From Pelosinus sp. UFO1 (lineage in GTDB: Bacteria > Bacillota > Negativicutes > DSM-13327): a stretch of DNA of 64,000 bases. Below, piece by piece: positions 48,436-58,439 of the stretch (position 1 is the stretch's first letter; each line of letters starts with the position of its first letter). A program made the translations under genes and the position numbers. The stretch spans positions 796,001 through 860,000 of the forward strand of contig NZ_CP008852.1 of NCBI RefSeq assembly GCF_000725345.1, written 5' to 3'. The notes below the pieces were generated by a model. That model was not told the DNA's origin, did no database searches, and saw only the letters and a list, made by a program, of their open reading frames with translations.

Positions 48436-48942
48436 CTAAAACGACTTTACCGGCAAATATTGATCATCGCTGACCTGTTCCAACCATTCAACGCTTTTGC
48501 CATCGAGCACTCCTGTGAGTGCGATATGCGTCATGGCAGTTGTTGGTGAAGCTCCATGCCAATGCTTGATCCCAGGTGGAAACCAGATCACATCGCCAGC
48601 GTGGACTTCTACAATTGGACCACCCCATTCTTGTATCCAACCAACGCCGGCTGTAACTATCAGACGTTGCCCTGTCGGATGGGTGTGCCAAGCGGTGTGG
48701 GCTCCTGCCTCGAACGTGACGTAAGCAGCTGAAAAGTGTGTCGAATCATTTGCAGGGAATAAGGGATCAACACGTGCGTTGCCGATAAAATGTTCAGATG
48801 GAGCTTTATAGGAAGGCTGCGAACCGGCTCGAATAATTGTTTGTGAATTTTGGTTTGCTTCGGCAGCTATTGCTTCACCTGAGAAAAGGGTTACTGAAAC
48901 GAGCAGAGAGAGTGATAGAGCCATTACTGTTAGTCGTCGCAT
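48436..48942 (-). CDS. Exported cupin-domain protein
   Basis: 168 aa with a Sec signal peptide (MRRLTVMALSLSLLVSVTLF, cut near AIAAEA). A single cupin barrel: motif 1 HTAWHTHPTGQRL, motif 2 PPGIKHWHGASP, giving the His/Gln metal ligands. Small cupins of this kind often stand next to CMD-like and AKR genes. It may bind or turn over a small carbonyl compound. AAAGGG precedes the ATG. Middle gene of the leftward trio. Confidence 0.88.
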   Translation of the reverse strand: MRRLTVMALSLSLLVSVTLFSGEAIAAEANQNSQTIIRAGSQPSYKAPSEHFIGNARVDPLFPANDSTHFSAAYVTFEAGAHTAWHTHPTGQRLIVTAGVGWIQEWGGPIVEVHAGDVIWFPPGIKHWHGASPTTAMTHIALTGVLDGKSVEWLEQVSDDQYLPVKSF

Positions 48943-49181
48943 TTTGTCATCCCTTTCAAATTAATTATTTTACTGATGGTGTGAAGTTATATGAGTAAAG
49001 TGCTGTTTAGAACAAAGCAAAGACATGAAAAACAGCACAATGAACGGACTATAGAATTTGGCGGCGTCTAAAAAATTGACGCCGCCGTTCTACTGATGAC
49101 CGACGAAATTTGTTAATAACCCATTATATTTCAATACTGAGCAAAAGAATTTAGAACGAGTATGGCGGCAAATCCGCTTAA

Positions 49182-50201
49182 TTAAAGACTTTTACCGTAA
49201 AATTCCGTCAGCTTTGCGACTACTATCGGTACATATTGAGGCTTGTCGTACAAGTCCATATGCGTAGCCCCCGGAATGATGAACAATTCTCTCGGCTCTT
49301 TTGCTTTGTTGTACCCATCTTCACTGTAATAAAGCGTATCAGCCTCAGAACCAGCAACAAAAAGAACCGGACGCGGCGAAATCGTGTCGATCTGATCATA
49401 TGGGAAGAAGTCCATCTGTCTAGCAAGGCTTGTGAATACATAACGAGCTGGAGCATTCGGATGCTGACCTCTCGGCGTACGGTAATATTCATAACCTTCC
49501 TTGTAAAGTACTGGTGTCTTATCTGTGAACTGAGCCGGTGAATCAGGTATTGCCGCAGCAAGACGAACTTCTTCACCGCGTGCTTGGCGCGTACGTTGTT
49601 TACCGACTTCCTCCAATCTCTTTACGCGTTCTTCATAAGACATCGAATTGTTTAATCCTTCCCTGCGGGCACGGCCTAAATCAAAGGTGCTAACGCCAGC
49701 AACGCTTTTGATCCTATAATCTCTCTGAGCAGCTTTGATTGCGTAAACACCACCCGTGCAAATGCCCAGTGCACCAATGCGATTTTCATCTACTTTGGAA
49801 AGCGTCGTGAGATAATCCACTGCACTGCTCACATCTTCAATACGCATGTCCGGAATTTCCATCAAACGAGGTGTACCTCCGCTTTCTCCCTGGTAAGAAG
49901 CGTCATAAGCCAAAGTAATAAATCCCTGTTCAGCAAGCTTTTGTGCATAATGCCCAGAAGTTTGTTCTTTTACGCCACCAAAGGGGTGAACTACGACTAT
50001 GGCCGGATACTTTTTACTTTTATCAAAGTTGGCGGGGGTATATAGATTCCCGACCACGGTAATCGCATTGTTTGGGAAAGTTACTTTTTGGACGCTCACG
50101 CCCTGATTGGTATCAGCCATATTCTGTGCCATCGAAATATTCATAAGGTTAAACAATGAGAAAATAATCCCCGTCAAAATTAAAGTGATTTTTTTAGCCA
50201 A
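49182..50201 (-). CDS. Exported dienelactone hydrolase-like alpha/beta hydrolase
   Basis: 339 aa from a TTG at 50201 that follows AAAGGTGG; a longer frame to 50249 lacks a better site. The N-terminus (MAKKITLILTGIIFSLFNL, cut near ISMAQ) is a signal peptide strikingly like that of the CMD-like protein. The mature part is an alpha/beta hydrolase whose nucleophile elbow reads GICTGG, with Cys as in dienelactone hydrolases; Asp lies in VAGSEADTL and His in IPGATHMDL. First gene of the leftward trio, with MerR-type promoter 5 upstream. Confidence 0.86.
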   Translation of the reverse strand: MAKKITLILTGIIFSLFNLMNISMAQNMADTNQGVSVQKVTFPNNAITVVGNLYTPANFDKSKKYPAIVVVHPFGGVKEQTSGHYAQKLAEQGFITLAYDASYQGESGGTPRLMEIPDMRIEDVSSAVDYLTTLSKVDENRIGALGICTGGVYAIKAAQRDYRIKSVAGVSTFDLGRARREGLNNSMSYEERVKRLEEVGKQRTRQARGEEVRLAAAIPDSPAQFTDKTPVLYKEGYEYYRTPRGQHPNAPARYVFTSLARQMDFFPYDQIDTISPRPVLFVAGSEADTLYYSEDGYNKAKEPRELFIIPGATHMDLYDKPQYVPIVVAKLTEFYGKSL

Positions 50202-50275
50202 TATTACTACCACCTTTCTGTTTTTGTTACAGCTTATTGCTTTCAGCAATCGTCATTTTTACCTTCTTAAGATTA

Positions 50276-50306
50276 GGACTATCACTTGGAGTAAACTCCA
50301 GATCAA
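50276..50306 (-). promoter_or_regulatory. MerR-type promoter 5, for the hydrolase-cupin-CMD trio
   Basis: Read on the minus strand: -35 TTGATC (50306-50301), 19-bp spacer with CTGGAGTTTACTCCAAG, weak -10 TAGTCC (50281-50276). Confidence 0.75.
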
Positions 50307-50350
50307 ATATTCAAGGTGCTTACTCAGTAATATCCAATATCCTCCTTTCT

Positions 50351-50457
50351 TTATAAAGTTATGGAGCAAGCTTCATAACTTTATTATGCAACAAATGAAA
50401 AAACGACCGTTATCCCATTCGTCCCAAATGGTTGCCTAATTCTCTCGCAATCACTTA
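50351..50457 (-). repeat. Intergenic repeat, copy B (inverted)
   Basis: Minus-strand copy of the repeat at 43082. It keeps AAGTGATTG, ATTAGGCAA, CATTTGGGACGAAT, GATAACGGTC and TTTGTTGCATAAT, and ends with a perfect ATAAAGTTATG/CATAACTTTAT hairpin. With copy C it flanks the araC-type gene in opposite orientation. Confidence 0.8.
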
Positions 50458-50464
50458 GAGATAT

Positions 50465-50496
50465 GAGGGGAGTGCAGCTTTAGCTGCACTCCCCTC
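50465..50496 (-). terminator. 14-bp hairpin behind the araC-type gene
   Basis: GAGGGGAGTGCAGC pairs perfectly with GCTGCACTCCCCTC around a 4-base loop. No T-run on the minus strand, so the strength is uncertain. Confidence 0.6.
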
Positions 50497-50512
50497 AAAA
50501 AGTATTTATTCT

Positions 50513-51415
50513 TTATTCATATTGCGCTCTCAGGCGCTTTATATCTTCTCTAGGTGGAAACCCAAACATACGGGAATATTCACGGCTGAATTGCGATGGA
50601 CTTTCATAGCCTACCCGAAATGCGACATCAGCGGCATCTGTTGACTCGGATAATAAGAGGCGCCGTGCTTTCTGCAATCTCAGTTGTTTTTGGAACTGAA
50701 TAGGGCTCATAGCGGTTACTTCTTTAAAATGCCTATGAAGTGAAGAAACACTCATATTTGCTGTTTCCGCAAGCTCCTCAATCTGAAAAGATCGATCATA
50801 GTTATTCATGATTTGTTTGATAACGCTTCTAATTAGATAAGTATAGCTTCCTTCGATTGCAATTTGCTCCAGTGTAACCCCGTGTTGCCCTTGCAGAACC
50901 CTATAGAGAATTTCCTTCACAAATAGTGGAGCAAGTACTGGGATATCCTTAGGAGTGTCTAGCAAACGAGCTAACCTGATTACCGCATCCAACAAAGATA
51001 ACTCCATCCGACTGACAAACATAGCTCGCTTAGCATTTTCTTTCGGGCCAACTCGAACTTGAAAATCACTTAAAACCTCTAAGACTTGACTTGATGTAAA
51101 TTCAAGTTTGAGAGACAAATACGGAACGTCGGAAGAGGCTTCCATGACTTGGCCAGTAATCGGCAAGTCAATGGATGCAACAAGGTAATCAGCAGGAGTG
51201 TACCTAAAACGCTCCTGTGCCAGCCATATTTCCTTGGCACCCTGAACGATAATACATAAGGAGGGATTGAGAACTCCGTAACTTTGTCCGGTAACATTAG
51301 ATTGACGATTGAAAAATAAAGACGGAATAGCAGTGGCGTGAACACCGTCCCGGCCGGAATAACGCTCAATGAGTTTGGCAAGCTCATCCTGCTGCTTATA
51401 TATTTGTTCAGACAT
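50513..51415 (-). CDS. AraC-family regulator (YqhC-like)
   Basis: 300-aa regulator. Residues about 25-170 form the AraC_N-type ligand domain (YGVLNPSLCIIVQGAKEIWL) and residues about 195-295 two helix-turn-helix motifs (SVSSLHRHFKEVTAMSPIQF, and DVAFRVGYESPSQFSREYSR). Relatives such as YqhC activate aldehyde reductase genes, which suits this neighbourhood. AGGAGG precedes the ATG. It is divergent from the MFS gene at 51636 and flanked by inverted repeat copies B and C. Confidence 0.9.
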   Translation of the reverse strand: MSEQIYKQQDELAKLIERYSGRDGVHATAIPSLFFNRQSNVTGQSYGVLNPSLCIIVQGAKEIWLAQERFRYTPADYLVASIDLPITGQVMEASSDVPYLSLKLEFTSSQVLEVLSDFQVRVGPKENAKRAMFVSRMELSLLDAVIRLARLLDTPKDIPVLAPLFVKEILYRVLQGQHGVTLEQIAIEGSYTYLIRSVIKQIMNNYDRSFQIEELAETANMSVSSLHRHFKEVTAMSPIQFQKQLRLQKARRLLLSESTDAADVAFRVGYESPSQFSREYSRMFGFPPREDIKRLRAQYE

Positions 51416-51453
51416 AAGATCCTCCTTGTTTCTTCATACTTGATAGTTCTATT

Positions 51454-51588
51454 ATAATGCATATTTGTCTGTTACATAAGTGATTGTGAGAGGATTAGGC
51501 AATCATTTGGGACGAATACGATAACGGTCTCTTTCTTATTTGTTGCATAATCATAATAAGGATGCTGAAGCTTGTTCCTTAACTTTAT
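51454..51588 (+). repeat. Intergenic repeat, copy C
   Basis: About 130 bases matching copy A almost base for base, from TATAATGCATAT and GTCTGTTACATAAG to TTAACTTTAT. It occupies most of the region between the divergent araC-type and MFS genes, so it probably contains their promoters or has displaced them. Confidence 0.82.
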
Positions 51589-51635
51589 TATGAGCGCAAC
51601 ATTATCAACATAGATAAAGGAGTAGATAGAACATC

Positions 51636-52799
51636 GTGAATAACACCTGGAAAATTTACATGCTGGCCAGTATCAGTTTTTTGGTTGGTACGTCACAATT
51701 CGTCATAGTGGGTATTCTAGATAAAGTCGCTGCTTCTGTTGGTGTATCGGTAGCGACTGCTGGGCAGCTTATTACCGCATTCGCCCTCGCCAACGCAATC
51801 GGCACGCCCATTGTTATCGTGGCGACGGCAAAGATGAACCAAAGCAGGCAACTACTGCTGGCCCTCGCCATTCTTTTACTTGGTATCGTTTCAACGCTAA
51901 CTCTTCCGGGCTTTGGCTTTCTAATGGTGTCTCGTGTCGTACTCGGGATCGGAACGGGTGTCTTTATCGTTACTGCTTATTCTATAGCTGCGAAGTTAGC
52001 TTCTCCCGGACATCAGGGGGAAGCGATGTCTAACGTCTCAATGGGCTTTAGTGCATCACTTGTCTTCGGTGTTCCTATCGGACGCGTTATCACGGTAGCA
52101 TATGGTTGGCAGGCGATATTTTGGATTATAGGGTTTTTCAGCCTGTTGGGAATCTTCGCCGTAGCACGAACCATTCCTGCCACAATAGGCGAAGGTAGTA
52201 CTCCTCTCGGTAAGCAATTTTCCCTTTTAAAAAAGCCGAATATCATTGTTGCACTCGGAGTAACGTTCTTTGTCTTTATCAGTTATTCGGTAGTTAACAC
52301 ATATATCACTCTGTTCTTGGCTTTTGTCAAACCAATGAGTGAACAGGAAATGAGCAGCATTCTCTTTGCTTTAGGTATTGCAAGCTTGATAGGATCTAAG
52401 CTTGGTGGATTCTTAGCGGATCGAATTGGTATTACTTATACGCTCATTGGCAGCATAGTTGTCCAAGCCATTGCTCTCGCATTGCTGCCCATTACTTCTA
52501 GTTCGATAATCTTTACCATCGTATTGATTATGTTTTGGGCGACCTCAGCCTGGACTTTTGGACTAACCCAGAGTTTTAATATAGTCTCCCTTGCTCCAGA
52601 AGCTTCCGGTATCATGCTGAGCCTGAACAGTTCATTCGTGCAGCTTGGCTTTGCCGCTGGCGCTGGCATTGGGGGAATCGCCGTGGGAAGTTCATCGATA
52701 ATGGCGATCAGTTGGATTGGTGCCGCCTCGGTCGCGTTCGCGGCCTGCATCGCGTCCGTCTTTTTTGGATTTACCCGCTTGTTATCAATTGCGCGGTAA
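51636..52799 (+). CDS. Major facilitator superfamily exporter
   Basis: 387-aa membrane protein with 12 hydrophobic segments, resembling AraJ/YdhP-type drug or sugar exporters (GTSQFVIVGILDKVAASVGV, then RVVLGIGTGVFIVTAYSIAA). It starts with GTG; an AAAGGAG site lies somewhat far upstream. It is divergent from the AraC-type regulator, which is its likely controller. Cargo unknown. Confidence 0.88.
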   Translation: MNNTWKIYMLASISFLVGTSQFVIVGILDKVAASVGVSVATAGQLITAFALANAIGTPIVIVATAKMNQSRQLLLALAILLLGIVSTLTLPGFGFLMVSRVVLGIGTGVFIVTAYSIAAKLASPGHQGEAMSNVSMGFSASLVFGVPIGRVITVAYGWQAIFWIIGFFSLLGIFAVARTIPATIGEGSTPLGKQFSLLKKPNIIVALGVTFFVFISYSVVNTYITLFLAFVKPMSEQEMSSILFALGIASLIGSKLGGFLADRIGITYTLIGSIVVQAIALALLPITSSSIIFTIVLIMFWATSAWTFGLTQSFNIVSLAPEASGIMLSLNSSFVQLGFAAGAGIGGIAVGSSSIMAISWIGAASVAFAACIASVFFGFTRLLSIAR

Positions 52800-53025
52800 T
52801 TAATTTCTAGAAGATGGACCCGGCAGATACTCAGCTTCAAAACAGCAAAGCATACACGAAACCATATCTTAGTAGGAAGTGTTAGTCAGAATAAAAACTA
52901 CAAGCTTTTTATGCCGATGATCGGGAGCCAGTAGAAATTGAAAATCAACAACAACTCTTTGCCTGCTGATGGGAAAGGGAGAAATAATGACTGCGAAATG
53001 AAATTAGGAAAGGGAGAAGAAGAAT

Positions 53026-53871
53026 ATGACACAGAAAAATGATCAGGTCTGGTTTATTACAGGAGCGAACAAGGGCTTGGGCGCAGCAATCGCCAAGGAA
53101 GCCTTAGACAAAGGATACAAGGTTGTTGCTGCAGCACGTAAAACAGAAGGGATGGAAAAATTTCTTGGTGACTCTCCGAACCTGCTGATCGTCAGGCTAG
53201 ACATAACCAATGATGAGCAGGTGCAGTCAGCCGTTAACGCCGCTTTGGTTCGGTTTGGGCGCATTGATGTGCTGGTCAACAACGCTGGATACGGGCTGCT
53301 CGGGCATTTTGAGGAAATATCTGAAAAGTTGATCCGCCAACAGATAGAAACTAATGTTTTCGGGACGATGAAACTTACCCGCGCCGTGCTCCCGCTCATG
53401 CGCAAGCAGGGGTCGGGCTGGATCATTGTTGTCAGCTCAACTTCGGGAATCAGGGCGGTTGGAGGCGGCTCCGTGTACAGTGCCTCTAAATTCGCATTGG
53501 AAGGCTGGACTGAAGGCCTGAGCATGGACCTTAAACCTTTCGGCATCCGGTGCATGCTGGTTGAGCCGGGCCCATTCCGCACCGACTTTTTAAATGCAAA
53601 GGCCTCCTGCACCTTCTCTGATTTAGAGATTGACGATTACAAGCAGCAACGTGAAATTATGCACAGTAATTACATTTCGGCAGACCAAAATCAACCAGGT
53701 GATCCCGCAAAACTTGCCAAGGCGCTGATGACAGCGGTGAACGCATCCAATCCGCCTCTGCGTTTGATCGCGGGCAAGAATGCCGTAGCCTCTATTGACC
53801 AGTATCTCAAGGAACGTCGCTCAGAACTTAAAGTCTGGCGTGAAGTCTCAAGCTCCACTGATTTTGACTAA
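53026..53871 (+). CDS. Short-chain dehydrogenase/reductase
   Basis: 281-aa classical SDR. The cofactor motif TGANKGLG (residues 12-19) and AAARK point to NADP(H); NNAG follows, then the catalytic Ser in VVSSTSGIRAVGG and YSASK with Tyr and Lys. It would reduce a carbonyl or oxidise an alcohol. GGGAGAAG precedes the ATG. The nucleotide composition of 53.0-55.0 kb is richer in G+C than the neighbouring reductase genes, which hints at separate acquisition. No MerR-type promoter was found upstream. Confidence 0.92.
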   Translation: MTQKNDQVWFITGANKGLGAAIAKEALDKGYKVVAAARKTEGMEKFLGDSPNLLIVRLDITNDEQVQSAVNAALVRFGRIDVLVNNAGYGLLGHFEEISEKLIRQQIETNVFGTMKLTRAVLPLMRKQGSGWIIVVSSTSGIRAVGGGSVYSASKFALEGWTEGLSMDLKPFGIRCMLVEPGPFRTDFLNAKASCTFSDLEIDDYKQQREIMHSNYISADQNQPGDPAKLAKALMTAVNASNPPLRLIAGKNAVASIDQYLKERRSELKVWREVSSSTDFD

Positions 53872-53990
53872 GAGGCCGGTGAATTGTATCGTTGTTTTCG
53901 CAGAGGACAGTTGTTTAGTTCAAGAGTTGGTCACATCAGACGGACTAATGATCTTAGAAATTCTTTAATGTAAAGGAGGATTCTACGAGT

Positions 53991-55070
53991 ATGAAATATC
54001 AAAAACTATTTGCAGCACTCCTACTAGTAGCCAGCATTATAATGCCAGGGAATGCAATGGCTGCCGAAAGCAGCAGGCCCAAACCGCTGATTATCCAAGA
54101 GCAGGGAAGTTTCGCAGTCGGGGGAACAGTAAGCAGCAATCCTGGCACCTTTGATCTAATTAAACGGACTCCTGAGGGACAGACGCTCCACGGTGATCAT
54201 GCTTCTGTTTTCTATCAGATCCCGGCGAAGGCTCGCAAACTTCCCCTCATGTTCCTGCATGGAGCCGGGCAGTCTGCGAGAACCTGGGAAAGCACGCCGG
54301 ACGGACGCGAGGGCTTTCAAAATATTTTCCTGCGTCGAGGCTTTGGAGTCTACTTAATAGACCAGCCACGTCGCGGCGAAGCAGGACGCAGCACTCTGCC
54401 AACCACAATTACGCCTACGCCCGACGACCAGTTTTGGTACGGTATGTTCCGCGTCGGCAATTGGCCTGACTTCTTTCCAGGCGTACAGTTTCCACGCGAC
54501 CCAGAATCCTTGAATCAATACTTTCGCCAAATGACGCCCAATACGGGCCCCTACGATGCCGGTTTGATCTCGGAGTCAGTTGCCGAGCTGTTTGACAAAG
54601 TTGGACCAGGAATTCTCGTCACTCACTCACAAGGTGGAGGTCCAGGTTGGATGATGGCTATCAAGAACCAAAATGTCCGCGCCGTCGTTGCCTATGAACC
54701 TGGCAGCGGATTCATCTTCCCGGAAGGTGAGGTGCCTTCTCCGATGCCTAGCTCCGCTGGCACGCTTGAGGCGTCTAGTGTACCTCTATCAGATTTCATG
54801 CAGCTCACGAAGATTCCGATTGTCATCTATTACGGCGACAATATTCCAAATCAGCCTTCGGAAAATCCGAGTCAGGATAATTGGCGCGTACGTCTGGCGA
54901 TGGCAAGGCTTTGGGCGGATGCCGTGAACCGCCATGGCGGTGATGTCACTGTAGTGCATTTGCCCGAAATTGGAATTCGTGGTAATACACACTTTCCTTT
55001 CGCGGATCTGAACAATGTAGAAATCGCAGACCTTCTTTCTAAATTTCTTAAGGAGAAGGGCTTGGATTGA
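53991..55070 (+). CDS. Exported alpha/beta hydrolase
   Basis: 359 aa with a signal peptide (MKYQKLFAALLLVASIIMP, cut near AMAAES). Alpha/beta hydrolase features: oxyanion region MFLHGAGQSART, nucleophile Ser in VTHSQGGGPG, and a C-terminal His in IRGNTHFPF. Resembles secreted esterase-like proteins of unknown substrate. AAAGGAGG precedes the ATG. It follows the SDR by 120 bases and may share its mRNA. Confidence 0.87.
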   Translation: MKYQKLFAALLLVASIIMPGNAMAAESSRPKPLIIQEQGSFAVGGTVSSNPGTFDLIKRTPEGQTLHGDHASVFYQIPAKARKLPLMFLHGAGQSARTWESTPDGREGFQNIFLRRGFGVYLIDQPRRGEAGRSTLPTTITPTPDDQFWYGMFRVGNWPDFFPGVQFPRDPESLNQYFRQMTPNTGPYDAGLISESVAELFDKVGPGILVTHSQGGGPGWMMAIKNQNVRAVVAYEPGSGFIFPEGEVPSPMPSSAGTLEASSVPLSDFMQLTKIPIVIYYGDNIPNQPSENPSQDNWRVRLAMARLWADAVNRHGGDVTVVHLPEIGIRGNTHFPFADLNNVEIADLLSKFLKEKGLD

Positions 55071-55233
55071 ATAAAAAATAAGCTTTATAAGCAGACAAAT
55101 CTGCCTTAAGAAATTATTATACGAGGGGCGTATTGATAATCGCTTTAGGTTTTTTTGTCGTTGCAATGGATACAGCTTTGAGATATCTCCAAATCGAGCT
55201 TGTTGTTATAATAAAAAATTTTTTAAAAAGCTA

Positions 55234-55264
55234 TTGACTTGGAGTGAACTTAAAGTGATAGGAT
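55234..55264 (+). promoter_or_regulatory. MerR-type promoter 6, for the flavodoxin unit
   Basis: -35 TTGACT (55234-55239), 19-bp spacer with TTGGAGTGAACTTAAA, -10 TAGGAT (55259-55264). Confidence 0.85.
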
Positions 55265-55291
55265 GAAAAATAAAATGAGTGGGGGATAGAA

Positions 55292-55933
55292 ATGAGATTT
55301 AAGAAGACAATCATAGGAATTGCACTTTTAGCGGTTGCCGGTTTTGTATTTGCAGGAGTACAGTCCCTGGAGTCGTCAGGATTAGAAAAACTAGCGGCTG
55401 AGAAGCCGCCTACTGTAAAGGATGCGGATAAGAAGGAGCAAACAGCTATGGGAAAAGATAAGAAAATCTTGATTGCCTATTTTTCGCATACTCGCAATAC
55501 GAAAGCATTTGCGGAAGGAATCCAGAAGGAAATAGGCGGTGATTTGTTTGAAATCGAGCCGCAGGATGCTTATCCGCAGGATCACGAGGCAGTAGTGCAG
55601 CAGGCAAAAGGGGAAGTCAATTCCGGTTATACACCGAAGCTGAAAAATAAAGCCCTAGATATCAGCTCTTACGATGTAATTTTTATTGGTACGCCGATTT
55701 GGTGGTATACCGTTGCGCCGCCGGTAAGAACATTCCTCACGGAATATGATTTGTCTGGCAAGACGATTATTCCATTCAGTACGCATAAAGGTAGCGGTCT
55801 TTCCGGCATTGATAAGACCATAAAAGAGCTTCAGCCGAAGGCAAAAGTTTTAGAAGGATTTGCTATCTGGGACGATCGTGCGAAAAATATGCAGCCGGAT
55901 ATTGCTAAATGGCTTCAGAGGCTAACGTTTTGA
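55292..55933 (+). CDS. Membrane-anchored or exported flavodoxin (copy 1)
   Basis: 213 aa. The N-terminal 25 residues (MRFKKTIIGIALLAVAGFVF) form a signal peptide or anchor, followed by a lysine-rich linker and a flavodoxin domain from about residue 52. The FMN phosphate loop is SHTRNT; the ring-binding loops are GTPIWWYTVAPP and STHKGSG. Flavodoxins are normally cytoplasmic, so this one is likely to carry electrons on the outer face of the membrane. It overlaps the next gene and has a MerR-type promoter. Confidence 0.88.
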   Translation: MRFKKTIIGIALLAVAGFVFAGVQSLESSGLEKLAAEKPPTVKDADKKEQTAMGKDKKILIAYFSHTRNTKAFAEGIQKEIGGDLFEIEPQDAYPQDHEAVVQQAKGEVNSGYTPKLKNKALDISSYDVIFIGTPIWWYTVAPPVRTFLTEYDLSGKTIIPFSTHKGSGLSGIDKTIKELQPKAKVLEGFAIWDDRAKNMQPDIAKWLQRLTF

Positions 55934-56574
55934 TTAGAAATCTGCTTAATCTGGCAATGGCGGTACTCATCTTGATGGTTGTGGACTACCGCTTTATCGG
56001 AAATACCGTCCATGAAATACTAGGATTGTCGGCTGCCTTGCTTATTATCGTCCATAATGTGGTGAATCGCCGCTGGTATCTGACCCTTTTTAAGGGCAAA
56101 ATGAATCTGCGCCGTTTACTGAATACGGTTGTTAATCTGCTGCTGTTTGCCACGATGATGCTGCTTATCGTAATGGCTGTATTGATTTCGCAGACGATAT
56201 TCGCTGCGGTTTCGCTTAATGGCGATATCGTGGCGCATCAGCTGCATATGATGGCAGGATACTGGTTCTTTATTCTCGTCTCGATACATTTGGGGCTTCA
56301 CTGGGAAATGCTTGTTGGAAAGATGTACCGCTGGCTGGAAATCAGCTGTACAAGCCGAGATATCATGGTGAGCCGTATTTTCTCGATTTTCATTATCGGT
56401 TATGGGAGCTATGTCTCTTTTTCGAGGCATATAGGCTCGAAATTGCTTGTTCAGCATACTTTCAGCAATTGGGCAACAGCACCATCCATGTCCAGTTTTG
56501 TGTTCGACTATTTGGCGATCATGGGTTGCTATATCGGCGTGACATATTATCTTATGAAACTATTAAAAGTATGA
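55930..56574 (+). CDS. DUF4405-type membrane protein
   Basis: 214-aa membrane protein with about five or six hydrophobic segments. Paired histidines in adjacent helices (VHEILGLSAALLIIVHNVV and HQLHMMAGYWFFILVSIHLG) resemble cytochrome b-type heme ligands, the feature of DUF4405 proteins. I chose the TTG at 55930, coupled to the flavodoxin stop and following AGAGG; an ATG at 55909 is possible. Position between two anchored flavodoxins suggests that it moves electrons across the membrane to or from them. Confidence 0.8.
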   Translation: MIRNLLNLAMAVLILMVVDYRFIGNTVHEILGLSAALLIIVHNVVNRRWYLTLFKGKMNLRRLLNTVVNLLLFATMMLLIVMAVLISQTIFAAVSLNGDIVAHQLHMMAGYWFFILVSIHLGLHWEMLVGKMYRWLEISCTSRDIMVSRIFSIFIIGYGSYVSFSRHIGSKLLVQHTFSNWATAPSMSSFVFDYLAIMGCYIGVTYYLMKLLKV

Positions 56575-56606
56575 ATGAAAATGATTTATACAAGAGAGGT
56601 ATAAAG

Positions 56607-57269
56607 TTGATTTTAAATAAAAAGTCTGTGGGAATAATACTGGCGGTAGTAGTAGGTCTGTTGTTTACAGGGATACAGTTTCAGCATTTTGGGGAATCAC
56701 CGTCTCCATCAATGTCTGCTGAAAAAAAAGCATCTGATGCGAAGAATGCTTTGAGTAAGGAAGAACGGGCACAGCCACCTTTAGCCCCAAAGGGGAAAAA
56801 GGTTCTGATTGCATACTATACACGTAGTGGCAATGCGCGTGATGTAGCTCAGGAAATCAAGCAGCAATTCGGTGGAGATTTATTTGAAATACAGACGCGC
56901 AATGCTTATCCGGAAGCTTATCCAGATGTAGTCCTTCAGGCAAAAAATGAAATCCAACAGGGTATCAAACCTGAACTGAAAAATAAAGTGCAGGATATCA
57001 GATCTTATGATGTAATTTTTATTGGCACGCCGGTTTGGTGGGGAACACTTGCACCGCCAGTAAGCTCATTCTTGTCAGCATATGATTTTTCGGGCAAAAC
57101 AGTCATTCCTTTCTGTACCTATAAGACCACTGGGCTTGGCGGAATTGTCGGTGACGTAAAGACAATCCTGCCGAATGCAAATGTATTGAATGGTATTGCG
57201 GTAAAAGACGGGGAAGTAAGCCAATCTAAAGATGCAATCACTGTATGGCTCGAAGGGCTGAAACTCTGA
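56607..57269 (+). CDS. Membrane-anchored or exported flavodoxin (copy 2)
   Basis: 220 aa from a TTG that follows AGAGAGG; an ATG at 56571 overlapping the previous stop is the alternative. Signal/anchor MILNKKSVGIILAVVVGLLF, a linker, then a flavodoxin domain with YYTRSGNARD and GTPVWWGTLAPP. It is clearly a paralogue of copy 1, and the two frame the DUF4405 gene. Same transcription unit. Confidence 0.87.
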   Translation: MILNKKSVGIILAVVVGLLFTGIQFQHFGESPSPSMSAEKKASDAKNALSKEERAQPPLAPKGKKVLIAYYTRSGNARDVAQEIKQQFGGDLFEIQTRNAYPEAYPDVVLQAKNEIQQGIKPELKNKVQDIRSYDVIFIGTPVWWGTLAPPVSSFLSAYDFSGKTVIPFCTYKTTGLGGIVGDVKTILPNANVLNGIAVKDGEVSQSKDAITVWLEGLKL

Positions 57270-57277
57270 AAAATCTC

Positions 57278-57308
57278 TTAACTTGGAGTGTCCTCTAGAT
57301 GATAGGAT
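57278..57308 (+). promoter_or_regulatory. MerR-type promoter 7, for the reductase at 57372
   Basis: -35 TTAACT (57278-57283), 19-bp spacer with TTGGAGTGTCCTCTAG, -10 TAGGAT (57303-57308). Confidence 0.8.
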
Positions 57309-57317
57309 AAAAGATAA

Positions 57318-58361
<1,044 letters not shown>

Positions 58362-58439
58362 CAGGAAAAATCGTAATTGCTTCAAAAGTATTCAATGCTG
58401 ATTACTGAGCTGGCAGAAAATAAATGGAGGCAGATAAGT

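Noticed and set aside
52910-52970. Protein-like stretch YADDREPVEIENQQQLFAC before the SDR gene
   Set aside because: Only about 20 codons between stops with no start; too short to call a remnant.
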